From Cellulosimicrobium funkei (lineage in GTDB: Bacteria > Actinomycetota > Actinomycetes > Actinomycetales > Cellulomonadaceae), in the NCBI RefSeq assembly GCF_001019615.1, contig NZ_JNBQ01000001.1, positions 310,001 to 374,000 on the forward strand: a stretch of DNA of 64,000 bases, written 5' to 3'. How positions within the stretch are numbered: the stretch's first letter is position 1; every line of letters begins with the position of its first letter. Position numbers and translations under genes: made by a program. The notes under the pieces are model-generated. The model was not told the DNA's origin. It did no database searches and saw only the letters and a list, made by a program, of their open reading frames with translations. Shown here one piece after another: positions 52,094 to 60,519 of the stretch.

Positions 52094-55000
52094 TGCACCT
52101 GCACTCGCTGACCTTCCAGGCGATCGGTCCGTTCGCGGGCCTCCATCGCGTCGACCTCGCGTCCCTCGGTGCGTCCGGGATCTTCCTGCTCGACGGGCCC
52201 ACGGGCGCAGGCAAGTCGACGGTCATCGACGCGATCGTCTTCGCTCTGTACGGCAAGGTCGCGTCCGACGCGGCGAGCGACGACCGCCTCCGTTCGGCGT
52301 TCGCGGCCCCGGAGGTCGAGTCGTTCGTGGACCTCGTGCTGGAGGTCCCGTCGGGCGTGTACCGGGTGCGTCGGACGCCCGAGTACCTCCGGCCCAAGAA
52401 GCGCGGCACGGGCACGACGACCCAGCAGGCCTCGGTGCGGCTCTGGCGCCTGGCGGGCGTGCCGTCCGCCGAGGCCGTCGCGGGGGTCGACGGCCCGCCC
52501 GGCGAGCTGCTCTCGGCTCGGCTCGACGAGGCCGGCGACGAGATCCGCCGGATCGTCGGGCTCGACCGACGCCAGCTCGTGCAGACCGTCGTGCTGCCCC
52601 AGGGCGAGTTCGCGACGTTCCTGCGCGCGAAGCCCGAGGACCGGGCCGTGCTGCTCCAGAAGGTCTTCGGCACCGAGCTCTACCACCGCGCGGCGGTGCG
52701 GCTCGCCGAGCTCGCGCGCACGGCGCGGGCGCGGTCGGACGGTGCGCGGCAGGGGGTTCGTGGCGCGGTCGAGCGGTTCGCCGGGGCAGCGGGGCTCGTG
52801 CCCGACGACGCCCGGCGACTGCGCGAGGCCGCGCAGGACGACGCGCGGCTGCGGCGGGCCGACGAGGCTGACGTCGCCCGGGCCGAGGCGGACGTCGCTG
52901 GGGGTGTGGCGAACCTCGCTCGGGGTGCGGTGGAGGCGGCGAGGCGGACGGGCCTCGCCGCCGCGGACACCGCGCCGTCGTCCCTGGCGCCGCTCGACGA
53001 CGGACGGGTCACGGGGTCGGAGCCCGCCGCACCCGCGGCGGTGATCGAGGAGACAGCAGCCCCGGTCGCGGGCGTGCACGCGCTCGCCCTGGCGCGCGTC
53101 GCGGGGCTGGAGGCCGACGCGGAGGTGCTGGCCGAGCGCGAGCTCGCGGCCAACGCGACGCTCGTCGCGGCGCGCGACCGCCTCGACGCCGAGCGGGCGG
53201 TCGCCGACGCCGTGGACCGCCGGGCACGGCTGCGCGTCGAGGAGGCGCGCCTCGCGGAGGAGGAGCCCCGGGTCGCCGCCGACCGTCGGCGCGTCGACGC
53301 CGCGACCCGTGCCGCGGTGGTCGCCCCCGCGGCGCAGGGTCTCGTCCGCGCGGAGCAGCTCCTCGCCGCCGCGCACGACCGGCTCGCGCTCGCGCGGACC
53401 GGCGCGCCCGCGCCCCTCGCCGACGCCGACCCGACCACGCTCGAGGCGCTGCGCGCCGACGTCGCGACGGCCGGGGTGCGCGTGACCCGCCTGCTCCCCG
53501 TCGGTGCCTCGCTCCCGAGCCGTGACCGTGCGGTCGCCGACGGTCGCAAGGACGTCGCGCAGGCGGCCGAGGAACGGGCGCGCGTCCTCGACGAGCTCGC
53601 CGCGCGCCCGGCGCGCCGTGAGGAGCTGCGCCTGCGGCTGGCGTCGCTCGCGGAGACGGCCGGGACGCTCGGGGCCTGCCAGGAGCGGGCGCTGCGTGCG
53701 CGTGCCATCGAGGAGGCGGCGCGGCAGGCCGCGACGGCCGCCGCGGAGGAGGAGATGGCCCGTGCCGTGCGCACGGAGGCCGCGACGGCCGCGCGCGCCG
53801 CGGTCGAGCAGGAGGCGCGGGTCCGGGCGGCCCGCATCGCCGGCCTCGCGGGCGAGCTCGCCGCCGGTCTCGTCGAGGAGTCCCCGTGCCCGGTGTGCGG
53901 CGGCACGGACCACCCGGCCCCGGCGCCGCTCGCGGACGACCACCCCACGGCGCAGGACGTCGAGGAGGCCGAGCACGGCCGGGCGGAGGCCGAGCGGACG
54001 CTGCACGACGCCTCCGCGCGGGTCGAGGTCCTCGCGGAGCGGCTGGCCGCGCGCCGTCGGGACGCGGAGGGGCTGACGCCGCACGAGGCGGCGGAGCGGG
54101 TCGCGGAGGTCGACGCGCTCGTCACGATCGCGCGAGCGGCGGCGCGCGAGCGTGCGGACGCCGAGCGCGAGCTCGACGCCCTCGACGCCGCCACGCTCGC
54201 CCTCCAGGAGCGGGTCGCCGCGCTGGCGGAGATGATCGCCGCCACGACGGCCCGCGTCGACGAGCTCGCGACGATGCTCGACGCCGACCGGGCCGAGATC
54301 CGTGCGGAGGTCGCCGCGGCCGGACCGCTGGTGGAGCTGGCCGACCTGCCCGACGCCCTCGCCGACGAGGGCGGGACCCGGAACCCGGTCGCCGTCCTCG
54401 CCGCCGCGCTGGACGACCGGCTCCGCACGATCGACGCGCTCGCCGACGCGGGCGCCGCGGTCGCCACCGCTCAGAGGGCCGTCGACGAGCGCGCGGCCGA
54501 GCTCGCCACGCTCGTCGACCGGTCCGGGTTCGTGGACGCCGCCGACGCGCTCGCCGCCGTCCTCGACGAGCCGGACCGTCGGGCGCTCGCTCGGCGCGTG
54601 GCCGAGCACGAGGCGGCGCGCGCCGCCACGACCGCCGGGCTCGCCGACCCGGCCCTCGCGGACGTGCCCGAGGACGCGCGCGCGGACGTCCCCGCGGCAC
54701 GGGCAGCGGTCGCCGAGGCTGAGGCGACGGCACGGGCAGCAGGCCGCCGGCACGAGCTCGTGGCCCGCCAGGCGCAGTCCGCGCGCGCCGCGGCGGAGGG
54801 GATCGGGGCGGCAGCGGACGACTGGGCCAGGGCCCGCGACGCGGCAGAGCCGGTCGCGCGCATGGCCGCGCTGGCGTCCGGCTCCGGCGACAACGCCCAC
54901 GCGCTCACGCTCGCGACGTTCGTCCTCGTCCAGCGGTTCGAGGACGTCGTCGCGGCGGCGAACGAGCGCCTCGCCGAGATGTCGTCGGGCCGGTACGAGC

Positions 55001-55395
55001 TCGTGCGCAGCGCGACGCGCGAGGACGTGCGCGCGCACAAGCGTGGGCTCGCGATGAAGGTCCTCGACCACGTCACCGAGCGCGAGCGCGACCCGCGGAC
55101 GCTGTCCGGCGGCGAGACGTTCTACGTGTCCCTGTGCCTGGCCCTGGGTCTCGCGGACGTCGTCACCGCGGAGGCGGGCGGGGTCGAGCTGGGGACGCTC
55201 TTCGTCGACGAGGGCTTCGGCAGCCTGGACCCCGAGACGCTCGAGGCCGTGCTCGCGGCTCTCGGTCGGCTCCAGGCGGGTGGGCGCGTCGTCGGCGTCG
55301 TGTCGCACGTGGAGGCGCTCAAGCAGTCCATCGCGGAGCGCATCGAGGTGCGGCGCGTGCCCGGAGGCGGGAGCACGCTCACCGTGCGAGCGTGA
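52093..55395 (+). CDS. sbcC: Exonuclease SbcC (Rad50 homologue)
   Basis: 1100 aa from ATG 52093, coupled to sbcD. SMC-like layout: N-terminal Walker A LLDGPTGAGKSTVIDA (about 30-45), the Q-loop region VVLPQGEFATFLRA, a long Ala/Glu/Arg-rich coiled coil, the zinc-hook CPVCGG (near 599-604), the returning coil, then signature LSGGETFYVSLCLALGLADVV and Walker B TLFVDEGFGSLDPETLE. All parts are intact. It acts in the cytoplasm as the ATPase of the SbcCD nuclease. The stop at 55395 is followed by a 158-bp gap without a gene. Confidence 0.95.
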   Translation: MHLHSLTFQAIGPFAGLHRVDLASLGASGIFLLDGPTGAGKSTVIDAIVFALYGKVASDAASDDRLRSAFAAPEVESFVDLVLEVPSGVYRVRRTPEYLRPKKRGTGTTTQQASVRLWRLAGVPSAEAVAGVDGPPGELLSARLDEAGDEIRRIVGLDRRQLVQTVVLPQGEFATFLRAKPEDRAVLLQKVFGTELYHRAAVRLAELARTARARSDGARQGVRGAVERFAGAAGLVPDDARRLREAAQDDARLRRADEADVARAEADVAGGVANLARGAVEAARRTGLAAADTAPSSLAPLDDGRVTGSEPAAPAAVIEETAAPVAGVHALALARVAGLEADAEVLAERELAANATLVAARDRLDAERAVADAVDRRARLRVEEARLAEEEPRVAADRRRVDAATRAAVVAPAAQGLVRAEQLLAAAHDRLALARTGAPAPLADADPTTLEALRADVATAGVRVTRLLPVGASLPSRDRAVADGRKDVAQAAEERARVLDELAARPARREELRLRLASLAETAGTLGACQERALRARAIEEAARQAATAAAEEEMARAVRTEAATAARAAVEQEARVRAARIAGLAGELAAGLVEESPCPVCGGTDHPAPAPLADDHPTAQDVEEAEHGRAEAERTLHDASARVEVLAERLAARRRDAEGLTPHEAAERVAEVDALVTIARAAARERADAERELDALDAATLALQERVAALAEMIAATTARVDELATMLDADRAEIRAEVAAAGPLVELADLPDALADEGGTRNPVAVLAAALDDRLRTIDALADAGAAVATAQRAVDERAAELATLVDRSGFVDAADALAAVLDEPDRRALARRVAEHEAARAATTAGLADPALADVPEDARADVPAARAAVAEAEATARAAGRRHELVARQAQSARAAAEGIGAAADDWARARDAAEPVARMAALASGSGDNAHALTLATFVLVQRFEDVVAAANERLAEMSSGRYELVRSATREDVRAHKRGLAMKVLDHVTERERDPRTLSGGETFYVSLCLALGLADVVTAEAGGVELGTLFVDEGFGSLDPETLEAVLAALGRLQAGGRVVGVVSHVEALKQSIAERIEVRRVPGGGSTLTVRA

Positions 55396-55553
55396 GGACG
55401 GCGGTGCTCACCCGGGACGTCGGCCGGGTGACCTCGACCGGGTGACACCGGCCGGAGACGCCGAGCGGAGAACGTCGGCCGGAGGCGCCGACGACCGACC
55501 GGTCGAGGCGACCGGGTGCAGCGGGCCGCCACCGGCGATGAGGGGTGGTGCGG

Positions 55554-56225
55554 GTGGCAGGACCGGCACGGCACGACGGCGCGGCGAGCCCGCGCGACGC
55601 CCGGCTGCGGCGGCGCTGGGACCGGGAGGCGGGCGCCTACGACCGCGGCATGGCCGTGGCCGAGCGGCGATTCTTCCCGGACGTCCGCCCCCGCGCGTGC
55701 GCGCTCGCGACGGGCGAGACGCTGGAGGTCGCGATCGGCACGGGACTCAACCTGGCCCACTACCCGGCGCCGGTCCTGGCCGGCCGACTGACGGGCGTCG
55801 AGTGGAGCCCGGGGATGCTCGCGGTCGCGCGACGGCGCGCAGCGGAGCGGAGCATCGACGTCGACCTCCGGCTCGGTGACGCGCAGCGGCTCGACCTCCC
55901 CGACGACTCCTACGACACCGTGGTCTGCACCTTCTCGCTGTGTGCGATCCCCGACCACCGTGCCGCGCTCGCGGAGATGGTCCGCGTGCTGCGGCCCGGC
56001 GGCCTGCTCGTCCTCGCGGACCACGTCGCGTCGACGTCGTGGCCGTTCCGCGCGCTCCAGGCGATGGCCGACGTCGTGAGCGTCCCGCTCGCGGGGGAGC
56101 ACTTCCGTCGCCGCCCGTTGCGCTGGGTGCTCGACGCCGGGCTCGCCGTCGAGCGGCACGAGCGCACGCGGGCGGGCGTCATCGAGTGGTTCGCGGCGCG
56201 CACACCCGGTCCACGAGCTCGGTGA
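55554..56225 (+). CDS. Class I SAM-dependent methyltransferase (UbiE-like)
   Basis: 223 aa from GTG 55554, with AGGGG 8 nt upstream; GTG 55545 is possible. Rossmann methyltransferase motifs: LEVAIGTGLNLAHYP (motif I), LTGVEWSPGMLAVARRRA, LRLGDAQRLDLPDDSYDTVVCTFSLCAIPD and EMVRVLRPGGLLVLADHV. The segment after it resembles phospholipid or quinone methyltransferases, but the substrate is open. Its 3' end overlaps the convergent TetR gene by 47 nt. Confidence 0.87.
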   Translation: MAGPARHDGAASPRDARLRRRWDREAGAYDRGMAVAERRFFPDVRPRACALATGETLEVAIGTGLNLAHYPAPVLAGRLTGVEWSPGMLAVARRRAAERSIDVDLRLGDAQRLDLPDDSYDTVVCTFSLCAIPDHRAALAEMVRVLRPGGLLVLADHVASTSWPFRALQAMADVVSVPLAGEHFRRRPLRWVLDAGLAVERHERTRAGVIEWFAARTPGPRAR

Positions 56226-56946
56226 CCGCTGCGCGCACGGGGTGTGGCGGCGCGCCGCCGTCGAGCGCGAGCGCCGCGCGGTCGAAGGCCGCGGAGAGCA
56301 GGAGAGTCAGCGCGTCGAGGCGGTCGTCCTGCGCGACGTCGTCCCCGACGCGCGGCGGCGTCGGCCGGTCCCTCCCCGCGAGGCGGGGGCCGCCGTCGCG
56401 TGCGTGACGGGCGCGGGCCTCGTCGTCGGGTGCGCCGTCGTCAGGTGCGCCGTCGTCAGGTGCGGCCTCGCCGGGCGTGGTGTCGATCGCCGCGGCGAGG
56501 CCTGCGCGCAGCGTGCGACGGGCGTGGCGCGCGTCGAGGGCGTCGGCCTCGGCGGCGCCGAGCACGGCCGGGGCGTCGACGAGCAGCAGGCGCGTCCGGC
56601 CCGGGACCGCCATCGCGTCGAGGTAGGCCCGCGCGCCCTCGATGAGCATCCCGCGGGCGTCGAGCGCGTCGGCTGCGACCTCGTGGGCGCTGGCGAGCGG
56701 ACCGGTCCGCGCCTCGATCTCGCGCGCGACGGCCTCCGCCTCGGCCTCGACGACCGCCCGGAACAGGTCCCGCTTGTCCGCGTAGTGGTGGTAGAGCGCG
56801 CCCCGCGTGACGCGCGCGGCCGCGGCGATCTGGGGTGTCGACGCCTCCGCGTACCCGGGGTCGACGAACAGCTCGCGTGCCGCGGCGACGAGCGCGGTCC
56901 GGGTGGCGAGGGTGCGCTCGGCGTTGCTCCGACGTGTCTCTTGCAT
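56179..56946 (-). CDS. TetR-family transcriptional regulator
   Basis: 255 aa from ATG 56946. The N-terminal helix-turn-helix reads [54 protein letters not shown]. The ligand domain is interrupted near residues 165-205 by an acidic, repeat-bearing insert ([18 protein letters not shown]). Typical TetR length is about 200 aa; the insert explains the excess. It is divergent from the VOC gene, its probable target. Confidence 0.9.
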   Translation of the reverse strand: MQETRRSNAERTLATRTALVAAARELFVDPGYAEASTPQIAAAARVTRGALYHHYADKRDLFRAVVEAEAEAVAREIEARTGPLASAHEVAADALDARGMLIEGARAYLDAMAVPGRTRLLLVDAPAVLGAAEADALDARHARRTLRAGLAAAIDTTPGEAAPDDGAPDDGAPDDEARARHARDGGPRLAGRDRPTPPRVGDDVAQDDRLDALTLLLSAAFDRAALALDGGAPPHPVRAAVTELVDRVCAPRTTR

Positions 56947-57034
56947 ACCGACAGACTGTAGGTCACTCTTAGATACATACAGCCTGTTTGTTTGTTTCCC
57001 TTGGGCGCCCGCCCACGACCAGAGGAGAAGACCC
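56947..57034. promoter_or_regulatory. Divergent TetR/VOC promoter region
   Basis: An unusually AT-rich stretch for this window. CTGTA (about 56955) and TACAG (about 56977) form an inverted pair around a 17-nt centre that contains TTAGATACATA. A (TTTG)-like run follows, and GGAG before the VOC start is a ribosome site. The inverted pair is a candidate TetR operator; spacing is wider than usual, so this is tentative. Confidence 0.45.
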
Positions 57035-57463
57035 GTGCGCATCACGAGCTGGTACCCGGTGATCATGACCGGAGACGTCGCCGCGACCGCCGCGTTCTAC
57101 GTCGAGCACCTCGACCTCCGGCCGCTCTTCACGAGCGACTGGTACGTGCACCTTCAGTCCGCGCACGACGAGGCCGTGAACCTCGCCGTGCTGGACGGCG
57201 ACCACGAGACGATCCCCGAGAGCGGGCGGGGGAGGGCGAACGGGCTCCTGCTCAACCTCGAGGTCGAGGGCGTCGACGCCGTCCACGACCGCTTCGTCGC
57301 GGCGGGTCTGCCGATCCTGCGCTCGCTGCGCGACGAGGCGTTCGGCCAGCGCCACTTCATCACCGCCGACCCGAACGGTGTCCTGATCGACGTCATCACG
57401 CCCATCCCGCCGACGGGCGAGTTCGTCGAGCAGTACGAGGAGTCGGCTCTCCCCGCCGACTGA
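57035..57463 (+). CDS. VOC-superfamily protein
   Basis: 142 aa from GTG 57035 (GAGGAGAAG upstream). Two VOC modules: [38 protein letters not shown], and [55 protein letters not shown]. The paired [14 protein letters not shown] end is typical of glyoxalase-like proteins. Next to a divergent TetR regulator, it is probably induced by a small toxic compound. The substrate is unknown. Confidence 0.87.
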   Translation: MRITSWYPVIMTGDVAATAAFYVEHLDLRPLFTSDWYVHLQSAHDEAVNLAVLDGDHETIPESGRGRANGLLLNLEVEGVDAVHDRFVAAGLPILRSLRDEAFGQRHFITADPNGVLIDVITPIPPTGEFVEQYEESALPAD

Positions 57464-57809
57464 CCGGACGTCCCCTCAGGACGTGCGGGGGCAGAACCCT
57501 GTCGCGCTGGTCGTGACGACACCTGCGACGACCACGACCGCGACCAGCACCGCGGTCCGCGCCCGGGGCGGGCACTGCCGTCGGCCATGGATCCTCCCGT
57601 CATCGGTACCCGCCGGAGGGGAGGCGGCCGGCCGTGCGATCGGCGGGCCTCGGTCCCGACCCGGTCACCATGTCACAAGACGGCGCCTCCTCGGTCTCTC
57701 TCCTACGGGGGCAGGAGCGGCGACCGAGGTTCGCGGTCGCCGCGCGTCATCGCCGGGTGGGCACCCGGTCCGACCGGGGCGTCCCCGGCGCCGTCGAAGG
57801 AGAGCAGCA
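57464..57809. other. 346-bp gap with a nested hairpin
   Basis: I see no convincing gene here. The notable structure is at 57689-57729: CCTCGGTC pairs with GACCGAGG (57722-57729), and inside it CTCCT (57700-57704) pairs with AGGAG (57713-57717) around a G-rich loop. It could be a structured leader or attenuator for the 54-codon gene at 57810, whose ribosome site AAGGAG is about 70 bp further on. Confidence 0.4.
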
Positions 57810-57974
57810 ATGTCAGCAGCATCGTCCCCGCTCGAGCGTGAGCTGCGGCGCATGGAGGTCATCGCGCGCCGCGAGCAGCTCCGGCTCGTGGGTCGCGCCC
57901 TGCCCCGCGTGGCGGAGCGCCGCCGGTGGGCGGACGCCCCGCGCCGTCAGTCCCCGACGACCGCGACCCGGTAG
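57810..57974 (+). CDS. Small basic protein, 54 aa
   Basis: ATG 57810 is preceded by AAGGAG (57797-57802) at a good distance, a stronger ribosome site than most in this window. The protein is highly charged and helical: SPLERELRRMEVIARREQLR, then VGRALPRVAERRRWADAPRR. Net charge is strongly positive; there is no signal or membrane segment. I do not recognise the family. A role in nucleic-acid or ribosome binding would fit, but that is conjecture. Confidence 0.5.
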   Translation: MSAASSPLERELRRMEVIARREQLRLVGRALPRVAERRRWADAPRRQSPTTATR

Positions 57975-58078
57975 ACGCACCGCAGACGCACGTCAGGCCG
58001 AGCGCTGCACCACTGGCCCAGCGCTGCACCGCCGGCTGCCGCCCTCGGCCCGGAGCGCGTCTCTCCACGTGCGGGTGC

Positions 58079-58912
58079 TCAGTCCAGGGCGCTCAGGCCG
58101 GCGAGGTCGCGCGCGCGCAGCAGCACGTCGTCGAGCATCTGGGGCGTGAGACGCCCGGTGAAGGTGTTCTGCTGGCTCACGTGGAAGCACCCCAGGAGGG
58201 TGAGGGTCTGCGCGGGGGGCGGCTGCCCGCCGTCGGGCACCTCGCCGTCGTGGTGAGCCCCCGCGGTGTCCGTCCCCGGCGCGGGTGTCCGACGGCGCAG
58301 CGTCACCTCCGCGCCGTGCGTGAACCGCGGCCGTGGCCGGGGCACGTCCCAGCCCTGCTCGGCGAGCGTGGACAGGAGCGCCTGCCACCCGAATCCGCCG
58401 AGCACGACGGCGACGCGCACGGTCTCCCCGAGCAGCTCCACCTCGCGCGCGAGGTACGGCCCGCACCGGCGGCGCTCCTCGGGCGTGGGCTTGTTGTCGG
58501 GCGGGGCGCACCGCACCGGGGCGGTGACGCGGATCCCGGTGAGGCGCAGCCCGTCGTCCGCGGACACGGACGTCGCCTGGTTGGCCAGGCCCGTGCGGTG
58601 CATGGACGCGAAGAGGAAGTCGCCGCTGCGGTCGCCCGTGAACATGCGGCCGGTGCGGTTGGCCCCGTGCGCGGCGGGTGCGAGCCCGACGACGAGGATC
58701 CCCGCGCGCTCGTCGCCGAACCCGGGCACGGGCCGGGCCCAGTAGTCGTCGTCGCGGAACGACGCGCGCTTGACCTCGGCGACGTGCTCGCGCCACGCGA
58801 CCAGACGCGGGCAGGCCCGGCACTGGATGAGGTGGTCGTCGAGCGCCGCGAGCGACGGCGCGGTCCGCGCGGCGAGCGGGTATTCGGGGTCGTCGGTCGT
58901 CACGCACCCCAT
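58079..58912 (-). CDS. Family 5 uracil-DNA glycosylase (UdgB type)
   Basis: 277 aa from ATG 58912 (GTG 58903 is an alternative). Family-5 signatures: CRACPRLVAWREHVAEVKRASF (with the first Cys pair of the Fe-S site), GILVVGLAPAAHGANRTGRMFTGDRSGDFLF, and the late LLGCFHVSQQNTFTGRLT carrying the HVSxQNT catalytic motif. Further Cys in PVRCAPPDNKPTPEERRRCGPYL complete the cluster. UdgB removes uracil and hypoxanthine-type bases from DNA. An acidic insert of about 25 residues precedes the last motif. Confidence 0.92.
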   Translation of the reverse strand: MGCVTTDDPEYPLAARTAPSLAALDDHLIQCRACPRLVAWREHVAEVKRASFRDDDYWARPVPGFGDERAGILVVGLAPAAHGANRTGRMFTGDRSGDFLFASMHRTGLANQATSVSADDGLRLTGIRVTAPVRCAPPDNKPTPEERRRCGPYLAREVELLGETVRVAVVLGGFGWQALLSTLAEQGWDVPRPRPRFTHGAEVTLRRRTPAPGTDTAGAHHDGEVPDGGQPPPAQTLTLLGCFHVSQQNTFTGRLTPQMLDDVLLRARDLAGLSALD

Positions 58913-58922
58913 CTTCCGCGCC

Positions 58923-58975
58923 GAGCACGACATGGGGGTCGTCATCCGCCGGATAGCGACCCCCATGTCGTGCTC
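58923..58975. repeat. GAGCACGAC-type palindrome, copy 5
   Basis: Two perfect 19-nt arms, GAGCACGACATGGGGGTCG (58923-58941) and its inverse (58957-58975), surround a 15-nt centre TCATCCGCCGGATAG that itself has ATCC/GGAT ends. A spare half-site (GTCGTGCTCGACGG) follows at about 58989. It lies between the exporter 3' end and the UdgB start, both on minus, in the same relation as copies 1 and 2. Confidence 0.85.
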
Positions 58976-59018
58976 GACCGCGAGCGAAGTCGTGCTCGAC
59001 GGCGCCTGTCCCGGCCGG

Positions 59019-60443
59019 TCAGGCGCCGCGGTCGGCGAGCACCGTCGCCTCGGCGAGCGCGGCGGCGTCGTCGGGGACGTCGACGGCCGCCTCGCGACCG
59101 GTCGTCGCGGCGGTCGTGCCGCCGGCCGGCTCGCGCGTGCCGAGCGCGTCGGCGGCGGCGTCAGGGACGGGCGCGCCGAACGTGTGCCGCAGGCCGAGCA
59201 GGACCGCGCCGGCGACCACGACGACGCCGAACATCACGGCGGCCATCGTCACGGGCGGCGACCCGCCGAGCAGGCCGGTCACCGGCGCGACGATCGCGCC
59301 GACGCCGAACTGGAAGGCCCCGATGAGCGCCGCGGCGCTCCCGGCGCGGTGCGCGTTGCGCTCGAGCGCGATGGCGGGGACGGACGGCATGACGAAGCCG
59401 GCGGTACCGAGCGTGAGGACGATGAGGGGGACGAGCCACGCGAGGCCGGCGCCGGCGAGCGCCGCGACGAGGAGCCCGCCCGAGAGCACGAAGCCCGCGG
59501 CGACCGCGCCCTGGAGGATGCGCTCGGGCGCGACGCGGCCCACGAGCGCGCCGTTGATCTGGCTGCCCGCCGTCACGGACACGGCGCCGACGCCGAACAC
59601 GATCGCGTACTGCTGGGCCGACATGCCGAAGAAGTCCTGGAACACGAACGTCGACGCGGAGATGTACGTGAACATCGCGGCCATGTAGAAGCCCGCGATG
59701 AGCGCGAGCCCGATGAACGACCAGTCGCCCAGGAGCGAGCCGTACGACCGCAGGGCGGCGACGGTCCCGCCGGAACGTCGGCGCTCGGCCGGCAGCGTCT
59801 CGCGCAGGCGGAGCAGCACGAGCACGAACAGCACGGCGCCGACCACGGCGAGCGCGACGAACATGCCGCGCCAGGAGCCGAGCCGCAGGAACTGGGCGCC
59901 GATGGTCGGGGCGAGGATCGGCGCGACGCCTACGACGAGCATGAGGCGCGCGATGACCTTGCCGATCTGGTAGCCCTCGAACGAGTCGCGCACGATCGCC
60001 ATGGAGAGCACCATCCCGGCGGCCGCGGAGAGCCCCTGGACGAACCGCAGGCCGGTGAGCGCGGCGACCGAGCCGGCGAAGACGATCCCCACGGACGCGG
60101 CGACGTACACCGCGAGGGAGACCAGCAGGGGAGCGCGGCGGCCGATCGCGTCCGAGACGGACCCGATGAGGAGCTGGCCGATCGCGAGCCCGGCGAGCGT
60201 CGCGGTGAGCGTGAGCTGGACGCGGGACTCGGTCGTGCCGAGCTCGTCGACGATGCGCGGGAAGGCGGAGAGGTACAGGTCGATCGTCAGCGGACCGATC
60301 GCGGTGAGCGCGGAGAGCAGCAGGACGAGCCCCGCGCTGATGCGCCCGGGTCGGGCGGGAGCGGCGGGACTCGTGGAGCCGGTGCCCGGCGGGGCGGCGA
60401 CGGGCGCGGTCGGCGCCGGGGTCGCGGGGGGAGTGGAGGCCAT
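59019..60443 (-). CDS. Bcr/CflA-family MFS drug exporter
   Basis: 474 aa from ATG 60443 (MASTPPATPAPTAP), with GGAGTGGAGG upstream; longer frames add only low-complexity residues. Twelve membrane helices are visible. The Bcr/CflA-type start LLLSALTAIGPLTIDLYLSAFPRIVDELG and the DHA1 motifs IGQLLIGSVSDAIGRRAPLL and RFVQGLSAAAGMVLSMAIVRD are present. It should export small toxic molecules using the proton gradient. The NB-ARC/TPR regulator is encoded 76 bp upstream on the same strand. A disordered C-terminal tail of about 45 residues is unusual. Confidence 0.9.
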   Translation of the reverse strand: MASTPPATPAPTAPVAAPPGTGSTSPAAPARPGRISAGLVLLLSALTAIGPLTIDLYLSAFPRIVDELGTTESRVQLTLTATLAGLAIGQLLIGSVSDAIGRRAPLLVSLAVYVAASVGIVFAGSVAALTGLRFVQGLSAAAGMVLSMAIVRDSFEGYQIGKVIARLMLVVGVAPILAPTIGAQFLRLGSWRGMFVALAVVGAVLFVLVLLRLRETLPAERRRSGGTVAALRSYGSLLGDWSFIGLALIAGFYMAAMFTYISASTFVFQDFFGMSAQQYAIVFGVGAVSVTAGSQINGALVGRVAPERILQGAVAAGFVLSGGLLVAALAGAGLAWLVPLIVLTLGTAGFVMPSVPAIALERNAHRAGSAAALIGAFQFGVGAIVAPVTGLLGGSPPVTMAAVMFGVVVVAGAVLLGLRHTFGAPVPDAAADALGTREPAGGTTAATTGREAAVDVPDDAAALAEATVLADRGA

Positions 60444-60519
60444 GACAGGGGCAACCCCGCGCGGGGTGCCGCATGTTCCCGGACGCCGTACGTGATCGGA
60501 TGCTGAGACGGCGGAGGTC

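Noticed and set aside
57475-57595. A short hydrophobic minus-strand frame (AVLVAVVVVAGVVTTSATG)
   Set aside because: It looks like a membrane helix, but no ATG or GTG lies in frame at a suitable distance, and the ribosome-site-like GGGAGG serves a different frame.
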